DNA from: Apricaphanius iberus
Taxonomy: Eukaryota > Chordata > Actinopteri > Cyprinodontiformes > Aphaniidae
Reading direction: 5' to 3'
DNA: 64,000 nt
Assembly (NCBI GenBank): GCA_028564705.1
Contig: JAPXFQ010002755.1
Coordinates: 868,001 to 932,000 of the forward strand
Shown: positions 9,905 to 21,756 of the stretch, in pieces
Layout: each line of letters begins with the position of its first letter
Position numbering within the stretch: position 1 is the first letter of the stretch
Position numbers and translations under genes: made by a program
Notes under the pieces: generated by a model
The model's input: only the letters and a program-made list of their open reading frames with translations
Told to the model about the DNA's origin: nothing
The model's database searches: none

Positions 9905-10600
9905 TAGCAAGCAAGTTTATTTATGGGGCACAATTCCTACTCAAGGCAATTCAAAGTGCTTCACAGTTACATAAATTAAGAACACAAATAAACATAAAAA
10001 CACCAACTTAGAAAAAAGATAAAAATAATGAATTACAATAAAAAGCAAGAGTGCAGATAAAATACTTAGATTGTCATACGCACGTGCAAAAAGAACTGGT
10101 TTCAGCCTGTATTTAAACATTGTTAGAGTTGAGGCTTGTCTCACATCCTCATGAAGACTGTTCCAGATTTTAGCTGCCTGAAACTGAAATGCAGCCTCAC
10201 CGTGTTCATTGTTGATTCTGGGAACCATCAGGAGACCCCTCCCTGAAGTTCTCAGGGTCCGAGATGGTTCATATGTCTCTAACATGTCAGAGATGTACTT
10301 TGGTGCCAAACCATGAAAAGACTTGTACACAAGCAGAGCTGTTTTAAATTCTATTCTCTGAGCGACAGGAAGCCAATGCAGAGACTGGAGCACTGGATTA
10401 ATATGGTTGTATTTCCTGGTTCTTGTCAGGACTCGAGCAGCAGCGTTCTGGATGTACTGCAGCTGTCTAACAGCTCGTTTAGAGAAGCCAGTGAGCAGGC
10501 CGTTACAGTAGTCTAACCTGCTGGAGACAAATGCATGGATAAGTCTCTCTAAGTCTGGTTTCGACACTATTCCTCTGATGTTAGCAATTTTTTTCACATG
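9905..10600 (-). mobile_element. 3' end of an L2-type LINE, 5'-truncated
   Basis: The minus-strand sequence ends in the tail TGCCCCATAAATAAACTTG (about 9908-9930), typical of fish L2-like elements, and breaks off at about 10600 in unrelated DNA. 5' truncation is usual for LINE insertion. The same tail family appears as a fragment at 18966-19075. Confidence 0.8.
9941..10597 (-). pseudogene. LINE reverse transcriptase, C-terminal fragment
   Basis: An uninterrupted 218-codon frame. It carries the post-catalytic region of a non-LTR retrotransposon ORF2: SRLDYCNGLL, QLQYIQNAAARVLT, LHWLPVAQRIEFK and LAPKYISDMLETY are the classic conserved stretches of the L2/CR1 group's thumb and C-terminal region. 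The last ~35 residues are hydrophobic readthrough into the 3' UTR. The polymerase catalytic domain is missing, so this is a dead 5'-truncated copy, though with few lesions. It lies 60 bp from the LTR element and reads in the same direction. Confidence 0.88.
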
Positions 10601-10868
10601 GTAAAAAGCTGTTTCAGTTCAGGTCCGTGTGTTTTGTTATGGAACTTTGGAACCGGAACATAACTCCTCTCCTAACACCCTTAGAAGGATACGCCCCCTG
10701 GCCGTATCCTGGGATGGTCCAGGCTGTGTTCACATGGTACGAAATAAGTGGATTTTGAGTACGGACTCGAGTCCCATGTGAAAACGCCGTAAAGGACCCT
10801 TCTACGTGGGTCAGAGGCTGATGATTCACGGAAACCGGGACAGTCCTAAGTGGAACCGGGACAGTCCT

Positions 10869-11102
10869 GATCTGAAGGAGATTGGATTGGGAGCAACATG
10901 GGACAAACTGTCAAAACTGTGTCAAGAATGAAATAATGTGTATGCATCTGATGGACCAACTGCTTATCTGCTTGACATAGGAAACATTCTGACGTTTGAA
11001 CAAGCTGAGCTTTGTTCTGCAATCAACACAATCTGCAAAGAAGCATGCTGCTTCATTGGGGGACCTGAGTTGGAGCTAACAGATTACCTACTGAAAGATT
11101 AG
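10869..11102 (+). pseudogene. unrecognised coding-like 3' fragment
   Basis: A 77-codon frame beginning DLKEIGLGATWDKLSKLCQE, interrupted by one TGA at 10929-10931 (the position would suit a Trp codon), then continuing VYASDGPTAYLLDIGNIL, FEQAELCSAINTICKEACCF and ending TDYLLKD at TAG. The amino-acid composition is protein-like (several Cys, well-mixed hydrophobics) and a canonical AATAAA lies about 110 bp downstream at 11210-11215, so it looks like the C-terminus and 3' UTR of some gene or transposon. I do not recognise the family. The 260 bp upstream (10610-10868) has no clear exon boundary. Confidence 0.4.
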
Positions 11103-11209
11103 GACTGTGATAGTATTTATTTATTTAAGGTGTAACTTAGGGTGGGTGATTTAGGGAATGTACGGGGTAAGCCTATTCCCTCTGTTTCTTGTAAGAACAC
11201 ATTTTTTGT

Positions 11210-11215
11210 AATAAA
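11210..11215 (+). terminator. AATAAA after the unrecognised fragment
   Basis: Canonical polyadenylation hexamer downstream of the coding-like fragment ending at 11102. It is plausible as a real or relic 3' end, but AATAAA is frequent by chance in such AT-rich DNA. Confidence 0.3.
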
Positions 11216-13732
11216 TACTCAAAAATGCTTTCAAGGATTCTGTCTGACCTCATTTTTAGAACCCTGAGTTCATTTTTCCCATGACAGTGGCGTGTTCAGA
11301 GCGCTCTTGTCTGCTCAGAAGGATTTCGGGATTGTCTGGTTGCAAATCTGAGATATTCAGCATGTTGGATTTTCTTGGCCTGATTGTCAGACTCAAACAT
11401 GCAAGGCTTGAACTTCAAATACTACACCAGTTGCTTCAATTTTATGCTTCAATTTTATGCATCGTGTGGTATTTACCTTCCTGTACTTGTGTGTAGAAAT
11501 TTTCCTAAATATAACTAAAGACCTAACTATGCATACACACAGCATCTAGTGTTAGAATGGGGGAACTGCAACACTAAAATAGTTTAACTTTGACTGAATA
11601 TTTATATCATCAATTTATCACGTCCGCCAAGAAGTCTTTCTGTCTTTAAGCAAAATAACTCAAAACAGTTATTGGTGGATTTGGATTAAACTTTAAATTT
11701 AATTTAAACTTTAAGTAAACATTAGATTTTTACCTTGGATTAAATGATTCTGTTGGGGATGATGATTAATAAAGATCCAGTAAAACAGAATCTGTGGGGG
11801 GGGGGGGGGGGGGTGGAGCAGAGGTCTGCTGCAGTAGAAGATCTGACTCAGCTGTGTGCCGAGGGACATTTGATTGTATTCCGTTTGATATCAAACCATT
11901 TTTCCCTTTTTTTTCCAACAGGAACCTCTCCACTGTCCCGAACGCATTTACTGCCTCTGTCACTTTCTCACAGGCAGTGTTCCTTTTTTATTGATTACGC
12001 CTGAACTGATAGAACAAAACAGCAACGTTTGGGACAAGTTTAACTGATTAAAGTATTTTTCACAGATGTGAATAAAAGCAAATTAAACAAATCTTTGACA
12101 CATTTTTTAGGTCTACAGCAGGAATATAACTGCTGCGTGCTGGGGGGGTTGAAGCCCATAAAACGCCTGATAACAGAGGACACAAATCAGTGTTAAAATG
12201 AATTTGCATTTACTATGACAATTTTTAAAGTCTTCATCATAACTCTTCTTTGCCCCACTTACGTTTCACCTCGATCTTGGTGTCACTTTTTCACTTGCTT
12301 TGCCATTATTTTTGGAAAGAGCACAAGAACTCAGTGCATGTGTCAGATGTGACGTTAGCAAATATGGTTAATTGAGGGCGTTGCTGTATGCAAATTACTG
12401 TGAACGGGATAGGAGGATCTGGGATTTATCAACAGATGATTTTAGAGGAACATGTGTTCGAGTGTCCACCACATATTTGATAAATTCCAACTTTTAACTG
12501 TTCGTACGAACATTTTAAAGTCAATTCGTACAATAAAATATGTCCCAGTTTCTACCAACCTTTGATAAATGCTGCTTGTGCGTAATGGAGAAACTATGTT
12601 TTGGGAAGTTATAGCAATGTGTAAAATGTTATTACTTAGGTTGATGTAAATTGTAGGCATTGCATTTTGAATATTAGATGCCACAAGGTTTTTTGTGTAG
12701 TATGACGTCAAATTATTTGTTCACTTTTAATTTCCTGTTGCTTATGATATATAACGAGAAACAACAGCCTTGTGTTTTAAATACGTAAGAAAAAAATCTG
12801 TTCAGTCTTGCTGCTTAGGATGTACCTAAATATTTATACTGCTGTCTTTAGAGGCGAATTGAATAGAGCTCATTATATGCTAATATAAAAAGAAGTGGTT
12901 TCAGTCTTGTGCAGATTTGGATGCATGGCACATCCTCACTCTGTGTCCTGTGCATTTAATGTGACGTATGTACCGTCCTTCTAACAGCTGTCTTTCGTGG
13001 GTAGTTAAGACCAGCTCCCCGCTTTTGTTAATTGAATCTAATTGAAGAACATGAAGTGAGAATAAAGGCAGCAGCCTTTTAGGACATAAAAGACTGCAGC
13101 CGCCTCTCAGTAGTATTTATTTTCAACCTCTTCCACTCTGATTTAAGTGTGAGCAGACAATAGTGGCCTGACAGTGATACGTACGCTCTTGTGTGCTCAC
13201 AGCACAGGTTTGTGTGTGATCTGTCGTTTGATTTACTGCGCCCACCTTCACAAGGACCAGCCTCTTATCAGATCAAAGCCACAGGCAGGCGGGCTATGAA
13301 AGACAGTGTGCATGTGTGCATGCATGTGCTCTGCAGAGGACAGGGGTGTGGAGGAGATGGGAGTGTTTTTGTTGCTTTTAACCCTGGACAATGGCACTGA
13401 AAAGGAGGGAGCAAGTGAGCACACTTTGAACTAATGAAGAGCACCTTTTGCACTTCTTCACAAAGTTGCAGAGCTCTTCATGCACCGTGGATTTTTTTTC
13501 TCTCCGATCATGTCAAAGTGCAATAAAATAAAAGAAAGCGCTGTTGAGCTCTTAAATCCTGATCCTTTACAAAAAAAAGCAAAAATATAGCAAATACATA
13601 AGATCAGTGTGCGGATTTTGGTGTGTGCTTGGTGGGGCAAAAGAAGGACCTGATGTCTATTTTTTATCATGCTACATGACAGAAAAAAAGCTAAAAGAAA
13701 CATGATAATTTATTTGTTTCTCTGATTTTTAG
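11216..13732. other. no gene recognised (flank or intron upstream of the convertase exon)
   Basis: AT-rich DNA with a few TE-like words (for example TTGATAAAT motifs near 12475 and 12565). The CT/GT-rich stretch 13190-13400 ends no recognisable exon. The convertase signal peptide and most of the prodomain should lie upstream, but I could not locate them. Confidence 0.4.
11796..11813 (+). repeat. uninterrupted run of 18 G
   Basis: Homopolymer G tract in AT-rich surroundings. The length is likely to be unstable and may contain sequencing error. Confidence 0.9.
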
Positions 13733-13814
13733 GTTCTCTGGATGCAGAGGCAACGCTGTCATTACAGAGACAAGCGGGTCCCCATGATGGGACGGGACTA
13801 TGATCTGACTAACA
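13733..13814 (+). CDS. proprotein convertase exon A (end of propeptide)
   Basis: An 82-bp exon between a good acceptor (TCTGATTTTTAG) and donor (ACA|GTAAGT). It encodes VLWMQRQRCHYRDKR followed by VPMMGRDYDLTN plus one base (phase 1). In kexin/furin-family proteases the end of the propeptide has a conserved V-x-W-x-x-Q segment followed by the R-X-K-R autocleavage site; R-D-K-R here fits. The leftover A joins with GT of the next exon to give Ser, so the frame carries through. It is not readable as one ORF because it is so short. Subtype cannot be decided from this exon. Confidence 0.68.
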
Positions 13815-14208
13815 GTAAGTTTGGACCGGAGATTTATTTTTAGATTGTTCCTGATGATTTACCTTACAATTACAATCAGAATAAAGTAAAAAAAAAAAAG
13901 TATTTCATCACTCAAGAGATTCATTACACAAAGACTTAAACATTTTATACCCTTATTTTTTTATTTTGCAATTTTCATGAGTGTGCTAACAGAAAAATAC
14001 TTACAATTAATGTAATAATTGTAATAATTCATATTGCTTGAAGTCCAGTTTGTGGTTTCCGTGATGTTGGATAACGTGATCTGCTGGTGTTCATCCACCG
14101 GGTTTTCCGTTGCTCACAATGAACTCAGCCATCTACCAGTACATTTTTATAGAACATTTTGCTAGCTGCTGCTTCAAGCTTAACGGAGAGGCTGATTTCA
14201 TTTTCTAG

Positions 14209-14394
14209 CAGGACTTGGTACCAGCCCACACCGGCAAAGTTACCAAAATCAGGTATAGTGACCACATTGTTACTGTGCTTGAGTGGCCAGCCACCGGACC
14301 CAATCTAAACCCTATGGAGAATCTATCGGTTATTGTCAAGAGGAAAAAGAAAAACACCACTATCAAAACAACTTGGGCCTTCATTAAACCTTAG
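14209..14394 (+). pseudogene. Tc1/mariner transposase, C-terminal relic
   Basis: A 61-codon frame that reads QDLVPAHTGKVTKIRYSDH, then VLEWPATGPNLNPMENLS and VIVKRKKK. It matches the second Asp (usual QDNAPAHT) and the Glu (usual PDLNPIENLW) of the DDE triad of a common fish Tc1-like family. The conserved Trp after PMENL is replaced by Ser. The surrounding sequence is too decayed to place the ends. Confidence 0.82.
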
Positions 14395-15171
14395 CACAAG
14401 TACACTCTGAGGACCTAATATCAAATTTTTTCATAATATTACATTTTGTTGACCCTTTCTTACATTTAATTAAAAAGTACATACGTGTATTTTGACTCTG
14501 TAGGTTTTTCGTCCCAATTTAGTTTTAGTTGCACAGAAAGCACGCTAACAAATAAAATTTGTACTCTTTTTCAGTATTTATCAATCAACTAAGGAGAGCA
14601 TGAATTCTGCAACACAACATTTTTGTCCCGATTTTGTTTTTATGTGTTTATGTTCAGTACCAATCTATAATAATACACCAACCATAATACATTTCTACAT
14701 CAATACAGTTTTGGAAATTGTCAGGTGACAAGCTGTGTGGTGTTGACCATTTTCTGGTGTTGTGGTGTTGCACAAGGGTGATTAATATTTTACAGTACAA
14801 TCAGTGTGTAGAATTAGAATTAATGACTAACTGAAGCAAAGATTAAATCTAACAAGAATCACTCAAGTTGTTAAAGTGTGTAAAGAAGAAAAGGTGAAAA
14901 TGAACTGCAAAAGACAGAGAAATGAATTAGCTAGTATGTGTTCATATAATCCATTTTGTATTCAAAAGAACGTAGTGTGTTCATCCCAGACGTGTGATCC
15001 AGGTAAAGTGAGCTGAGACACAACACTCAATAAACTTCATAAGCTGAAGCACTGAGATTGATGCAAGAAAAAAAAGACAGATAATCAAATGTTACTAATA
15101 AAGCAGATGGATGATTCATTTCATAGGGCCCCTGTTTTGAAATCCAAACCATTCTGACATGATTGAAAACT

Positions 15172-15204
15172 CTAAACAATATAGCGAAACCCTATATTGT
15201 TTAG
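15172..15204. repeat. perfect inverted repeat, 13-bp arms, 7-nt loop
   Basis: CTAAACAATATAG, spacer of seven bases, then its exact complement. It is isolated and not part of a recognised element. Confidence 0.85.
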
Positions 15205-17514
15205 CGTTTTAGTTTTGCATACCCTGCAAAAGTTTTGTATGCAACGTCTCAGTCCCGGATGCTCATCAATTCCATTCAGTTTTTTTAGGTAGTTTCATCT
15301 CAAGAAAAGTGATTTCAATTCAGTGGTACATACATTCCAATTAGGTGATCCTTGAATTCATTATTCCGACCAGTTTAAAACTTTTCTAGCCAAGGAAATC
15401 CAGCAGATTGCATCAAGTCATTGACTTGCAGCATTCACTCTTCCTTTACAAACATTTAGCGACAGGAGAGGGTCGTTTGCGTTGTGCCGTTGATTTCAGA
15501 ATGCATGCAGCGACAATGGAGAGGAAAACTCACCTTTAACATAAAGAAATAACATTAAAGCCAGTAGTTCCCATTTTACTCAACTACAGGAACATGCACT
15601 GTACAGAAAAGGCTCACATTGAAAAAATAACTATGTTTGCCATTTGGCCTCATCACTGTCTATAGGACACACTTTTCATCTTGACAACGTTTCCATCAGT
15701 TAAGTGTTTAGATATCAGTTTAATCTTAAACCTTATATGGCTGCAAGTGTTTTTTTGCTATTTGTCATTTTATAATACATAAACATTCTGGATCTGAGTG
15801 AATTGGACTCGGCCTAATCAAATTTAAATTGACACAGCTGAATAGATTTGCAGTTCTGAGTTTACGTCTATATAAGCTGCTGAATGGATCGTGGGTGATT
15901 GTAAATGGAAGCTGTCTGGGCAGAAGAATAAACTCATGTCCTTCTGCGGCACTTCTCGCTGTCTGCCTCTTTGTGTAAAACTTTGCTCGCTGTGTCGCTC
16001 AGCCTCTGCGCTCACAGATGATAGGAAAGCACCAGAGGGAGCCAGAAAGATGAAACAGCCAGGAGATCATGGATGAAGGCTGCAGCTGTGTGTTGATTCT
16101 CATAAAGGAAAGAGGGAAAATAAAAATGCACTTTAATGCTTTGACCAGAGTGAACTTTTCACCGCTGAGGTTTTGTGCAAGTATTTTTGGATAAAAACTG
16201 CCAGTTTTAGAGGTAAGCACGACGTATTGAATTGAAAAAAGCTGGGCATTTTCACCACCAGGCGCATTTTCATTCTTAATGATTGAATCCCAAGCTGTAT
16301 GATACAACAGTATATTTTTCTACACACTGTTATAGGAATTCCAATGTTTCCTGAAATAGAAATCTTTATCTTGTCTGCCTGTATTTTGAGGCAATGAAAA
16401 ACATTGTTTTCAGTTCTGCATTGAAGATAATCTAATTATGCCCTTTTTCTACTGAGTGGTAAGTTACAGGTTAGTGCCATGCAGTTCAGTATCCTAATTT
16501 GTCGATTTTCATTGTAAAACCGGCCCCTACAACCAATACTAGGCCCCCTTCAGGTGTAGGTCCATAGGACAATGGTACGGTAGTCTGGGTTCATGGCAAG
16601 GTATTAGGACTGAAATTAAGACAATTGTGCACCCAACAGTGGCTACCTCCTTGCCACAGGAGGCTATATCCATTCCAAAGCTAGCTTCTGATCGGCTGAA
16701 TTAGAGGCAGACAGCGGTAATTTAGGCCTGTCCCAGTGAAAGAGAAGGAGACAACTCACTTGCATTAGCAGTGAGGAAGCTCTTGACTAGCATACTTAGG
16801 CTAGTCACACCCTGCTGCTGTCCATTAGCAAAGATAGACTGCATTAGCATTGGAGATGCTAACGACTAACATTCTCTGCTGGTTGCTCGCTTTATTAGAC
16901 ACCGATAAAAAAAAAAAAAAGTATAATGAAAAATGGTTGACATGCAAAATCTATAACCAAAATCCATGGGTGTTCCTTTGACAGAACACACTGTTATTCA
17001 ATGTGACATGAAGCATAAATGTTAAACAGAAAACATCTATACACAAAATGATGTAAAGCTGATAACCTACTTTTTGTAGGATATTGTTTTGGTGATTAGC
17101 CACTGTGTTAGCCCTTTGTCCTTCTCTTATTTACTGCTAGATGGTGCAGTTATATTTGATGTTGCTTTATGTTTTAATACTTATAAATAGTGTTGCCAAC
17201 CGTCCCTTAAAATACGAAATCGTCCCGTATTTGACTATTAAATGTGCCGTCCCGTTTTTAACTAATAAGGGACGCTATTTGTTCCGTATATTCATAAATG
17301 TCTATCATGTATGTCCGTCATACGCTTCATACTGATTTATTCTAACTATGTAGCCTATATAAACATAAAAATCACCCTACATTCAGCAACACTGTACCAA
17401 CGGCGGGATCAAACGGGACCGCAAATTGTTTGTTTGCGGCTCGTGAGTGATGCACGCTCAGGATTGATCAGGTAGACACACACACACTGGCGCTTCCATG
17501 CAGCACCTTTAAAA

Positions 17515-17700
17515 ATGTCCCAAAAACGCTTACATAGATATAGGTGAGTGGGAAGAGGCCCATCCTTGGCTCTAAAAGATCAGTATGGATGAACACAAGG
17601 CAAACTGTAAACAATGCAGCCAGTGTTCTCAGTCGCACACTGAGAACACTGGCTGCACATCACACCAGGCACACAAGAACGCAGAAAACACACACGTCTG
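17515..17700 (+). pseudogene. hAT transposase N-terminus (BED-like zinc finger), relic
   Basis: Starts at ATG 17515. Across small frameshifts one can read EWEEAHPWL, then DEHKANCKQCSQCS, then a His-rich stretch ending TSHHTRH. This follows the order of hAT transposase N-termini, which have an aromatic/Trp segment followed by a C-x2-C...H...H BED finger. The reading frame is broken several times, so this is a relic. The finger's middle is a perfect palindrome (see the hairpin entry). Confidence 0.5.
17616..17656. repeat. perfect hairpin, 17-bp arms, 7-nt loop
   Basis: GCAGCCAGTGTTCTCAG at 17616-17632, seven bases, then its exact complement at 17640-17656. It sits inside the decayed zinc-finger coding region of the hAT element. 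Confidence 0.93.
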
Positions 17701-17840
17701 TGAGGCTAAGGCGATATTTAGGCTAAAATATTCAGAATAAATTACATGTATTTTGCTTTTTCAAAGATGTCTCGTCCATGTGCAATTTTATTTTTGTTGG
17801 GGTAATTGTAGAGGATTTTGTTGTACAATCAATATAAATC

Positions 17841-18221
17841 CATCCATCCATCCATCCATCCATCCATCTTCTTAACCGCTTATCCAATTCAGGGTCACGG
17901 GGCAGCTGGAGCCCATCCCAGCAATTATCAGGCGTTAGGCAGGGTACACCCTGAACAGGACGCCAGTCTGTTGCAGGGCCAACACAGAGAGACAGACAAC
18001 CATTCACACTCACATTCATTCCTACGGACAATTTAGAATGATCAATTCACCTATCATGCATGTTTTTGGACTGTGGGAGGAAGCCGGAGTACCCGGAGAG
18101 AACCCACGCATGCACGGGGAGAACATGCAAACTCCATGCAGAAAGACCCTGGACTGGGATACGAACCCACGACCTTCTTGCTGCAAGGCAACAGCGCTAA
18201 CCACTGCGCCACCGTGCAGCC
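17841..18221 (-). mobile_element. tRNA-derived SINE inserted in the hAT element
   Basis: Flanked by a perfect 12-bp duplication TCAATATAAATC (17829-17840 and 18222-18233). In minus sense it starts GCACGGTGGCGCAGTGGTTA (RNA polymerase III A-box-like), followed by a GGGTTCGTATCCC B-box, a conserved body and a tail of repeated ATGG/GGAT. The same family is found at 53975-54345 and, older, at 28536-28800. Confidence 0.92.
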
Positions 18222-18965
18222 TCAATATAAATCAATCAATCAATATAAATTAAAATAATATAAACTTTAAGAACAAATCATAGTAACTTATTAATTGTTA
18301 TGCTAATAAATAGATTAAAATGAAACATTGGATAGGTTTCTGGCTGTTGAAATTTTATATTTTACAGAAATAGGCAATAAATTCTTTTTTTTTTTTTTTT
18401 TTTTTTTGTCTGTCTTGTGTCATCGGTTCGCCCTCTGTTGGTCCGGTTTCTTTTCTTCACCTTCTTCCTTTCTCCCTTCTTGTCTCAGTTTAATGTCCAT
18501 GACGTCAGGAAATTGAACCCACAGTAATCACTAATAAAGATTTTTCATACATATACATCAAGTGGCGTACTACAGCGAAGCTGTAATACTCTGCTTGGGA
18601 AAGTAAAACTGTTGGGCTTGTACTTGGTACTCAGACACCAATTCTGAGTAGCATACTGCTAGACAGGACACGTTAAAAAAAAAAAAAAGGCAATAAATTC
18701 TAAGTGAACATGGCACTAAATCTCTTAGTGTGGTTTGATTGTTGTTCAGACAAGCCATGTTAGACAATTTAATTAACTATTTGTCATCCCACTCCTAAAT
18801 TTGTATTTAAATGAGCACATAGTATGTAAAGGTGTTTAGGGTTCATCTGCAATATTCACATACAGTCTTTTTTAAAAAAAAATTGTAAATACATTGTTGG
18901 AAGCGGCAACAACCAGACCTGTTGTTCTCAACATCGTCATTGTGTTAGATCACACTGCATCTTGT

Positions 18966-19075
18966 TAAGGCAAGGTAAGGCAAGGTAATTTTATTGTATA
19001 GCACACCTTCAACACAAGGCAATTCAAGGGGCTTTACATGATTAAAATTAGAACACACAAAAGAGAGCATAAATC
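18966..19075 (-). mobile_element. L2-type LINE 3'-tail fragment
   Basis: AAGGCAATTCAAGGGGCTTT and the preceding TTTTATTGTATAGCACACC correspond to the tail seen at 9908-9980. Only the 3' end is present, as expected for strong 5' truncation. It begins after a short AAGGCAAGGT direct repeat. Confidence 0.6.
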
Positions 19076-21756
19076 ACTTTGAAGATTAGCCTAACTTATA
19101 GAAATTATGCATTAATGTGTTTATTGTGAATAAAGCATTTCAAACTTAACATATGACCATTCTAGATGATCCCCTCACTAAAACAAACACACCTCCCCGC
19201 GAGTTGGACGGCTCCGCCCGTGGTAACGCCCTGTGTCCCGTATTTTAATTTATGAAAGTTGGCAACTCTACTTATAAATAATGTCATCTACTGCCAAAGA
19301 AACACCTGTCAATGCAATACGCTGATAGATTTTGTATGTAAACAATTTATATTAAAGTTTTCTTTTTTGAAAACATGCAGGTCTTTTAAAGCAGATGTGC
19401 GTTTTAGACATGCTAGTCATTAGCCTTTTTAGGCTAACACCAGCCTATCTGTGCTAATGGACAACAGAGGGAGTAGGCAGTCCAGTGGGTGATCACCCTG
19501 GGCATAAGAGTCACTAGCCTCTCCAACGCTAACGCAAGTGAGCGGTCTCCTTCTCAGTTGTTTGCGCCGGCTTCTCACTTTTCAGAGCTGGCCTATCATT
19601 AATCAGAGTAGTAGCTTGCTTTGTGTTCAGTATAGCCTTCTATAGTGAGGAAGTAGTGACTACTGGGTGCGCAATAATCTTATTTTTGGCACTAACACTA
19701 AACCTTTAGGGTGGAGCTACTGATGTTACACAACACAGTTCATTGATTAGGGGACAGAAAAATTAGTGTGTCTGTTACAAGCATGAGACATACTTTATTA
19801 GTGCGTTACGTTTGTCGTCACATTTTTACGAATCAGCGTTTGTTTGGGTTTAACCCCCTCCTACCCAGAGAAAGTCCAACTGGAGGTGGAAAAACTCTGG
19901 TCATTCACAGCATCATACAGCCCAAAACAGGTCAGAGTTTTCAAAATAGCATTTTTTTGATGGCTATGTTATTTCTGTAAAGTGGCTTTTTTTTCATTTT
20001 CTTAAAATGAACGCAGATCGCCGATGTTTTATATTATCTTCTTAGTTTAAGTCTACAAAGTTATCAGGATAAAGGGGAGTACAAAAAACACAAGAACCGC
20101 CTAATACCAATAAGACTTTTGTTGGGAAATAATTCCATTTACCAACATAATTACACTAATTTTCTCTGTATTAAATATTGCTGTTATTACTGACGTTATG
20201 ACCAGTTACTTTGTAAAAGTGTTAATGCTGAACATAGCTAACAATAGCTTAAGATGACTACTTTTCAGATGAATGGTTAATGTTAGCTTTACTGAACAAA
20301 CTTGCTCGCTGGTGTGAATTAAAGTTAATAATACGACTTGCTGACATTAACATTATTATACAGCACGTTTTCACCATCTCACAATTTCTTATGTGAGCTC
20401 AGTGACATCTGAGAAGGCTGTTGTTTTGTTTTGTTATAACACTCTGTGAAGATTTATGTGTTTCCTTTTAGTTTCTTCTCTAACTAGACAAACTGTCTCA
20501 CAATTTATATTAAATGTAATAACAGTAATAAGTTGTAGTTCGAAGAACCAACCCTGCAGGGTTTAGTTGGCTACTTTCATAGCCAGTCTTTTCAAATAAA
20601 TATAGAAATTGACTTAATAATTTCTGGATTCAATTCATGTCATGCTTTGTTTGAGAGACCCAGTTTGATGGTATCTTACTATCGGTAATTTGGTCCATCG
20701 CTAATTGGTGGATCATGTCGACTGTCAAATTAGCTCATTATGGAATCACGACTTATTTGCCGACTGATATTCCTGTTCTCTTTCTTTACACATTGTTTTT
20801 CAGTAATACTAATTTCATAAATCTGTAATCATAATATTTTATAGCCATACTATAAGCTTACAAAAATCGTTTAACTAAGCTGTCAGTTTGGCTATGCTTA
20901 TGTATCTAGTGGAGTCTGATATGCATGATCTATGCAAAGACCTTCACTTCAGTTCTGATGGTTAAGATACAGACCCTCTGGTTTCATACTCACATTTAAA
21001 GCATGTTTTAAAGGTATGCATTCTGTTCATTATGAATTTGCATAATAATAGGATTGTATGGAACAGTTTGATGAGGGGTGCATGACAGAAACACTCAGAG
21101 ACAGATTCTTTCCACAGAAATCAATGTTGCAACTCTGTTTTAAATTTTTTTAAACAAAAGATGGTCAAAGTTTCTTCTGATTTACTTTGCAGCAGCTGTT
21201 CACTTTTGAAAGTAACAAAATGTTACGTCACCAGACTGTGCTGTGCTATTCATATTCCTAAAGGAACGGTTTTGTTTGGTTTGTTCACAGAACATTCAAA
21301 GAAAACATTAGCAGTACTCATTCCTTTGGTCATTTGAACATATTTGTGCATAAAACTGTTTTTGTTTTTTAAAGATGACACTCTGTACCCTGTGTTGCCT
21401 TTTTCTAGCCAGAAGGTATTGTTCCAAATAAAATAGATCAGGGAAAAATTTATGTCGAAACAACATTTCTGTATGCTTGTGTTATTAGTATAACAAGAAC
21501 TATGTGGAAGCCTTTATGAGATGTGGCACTTCCACAGACAGTAAACTGAGCCGTGCTACAGTAATGAGATGCTAACTAGATGCTAATGATATGGTAATCT
21601 CCCCCACTGTATTCCACCTTAGTGGTGAGAAGGGAATCTTGGAAGCTTTTTACCATTGGTTGGAGATCCAGTGATGTCCTGAAGTCAAAGTTGAAGATAT
21701 GGAAAACGGAAAACTCTAAACATTCATGCCTATTATAGATCTTTTTGTGTTTGCAG

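Larger units (their letters stand above)
17188..19270 (+). mobile_element. hAT-type DNA transposon, decayed
   Basis: Ends TAGTGTTGCCAAC (17188-17200) and GTTGGCAACTCTA (19258-19270) are inverted with one mismatch and are flanked by a perfect 8-bp duplication CTTATAAA (17180-17187 and 19271-19278). Eight-base TSDs are diagnostic of the hAT superfamily. GTCCCGTA-type subterminal repeats lie near both ends. The interior contains a decayed transposase start, a SINE insertion and an L2-type tail fragment. Confidence 0.92.
16460..19720. mobile_element. foldback element with long imperfect terminal inverted repeats
   Basis: The left arm (about 16490-16990) and the right arm (about 19300-19710) are inverted copies of each other. 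Paired landmarks include TGTGCACCCAACAGTGGCTA with the complement of the stretch around TAGTGACTACTGGGTGCGCA, GAAGGAGACAACTCACTTGC with the complement of GCAAGTGAGCGGTCTCCTTC, and CTGTCCATTAGCAAAGATAG with the complement of CTATCTGTGCTAATGGACAA. The 2.3-kb gap between them is almost wholly the hAT element at 17188-19270, so the original element was close to a pure foldback. I could not identify the exact outer ends or the TSD. Confidence 0.72.
13815..21756 (+). other. intron between convertase exons A and B
   Basis: About 7.9 kb. It holds a Tc1 transposase relic (14209-14394), a 13-bp-arm hairpin (15172-15204) and the nested foldback/hAT/SINE block (16.5-19.7 kb). The stretches 14400-16450 and 19720-21700 have no feature I can name. 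Confidence 0.55.
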
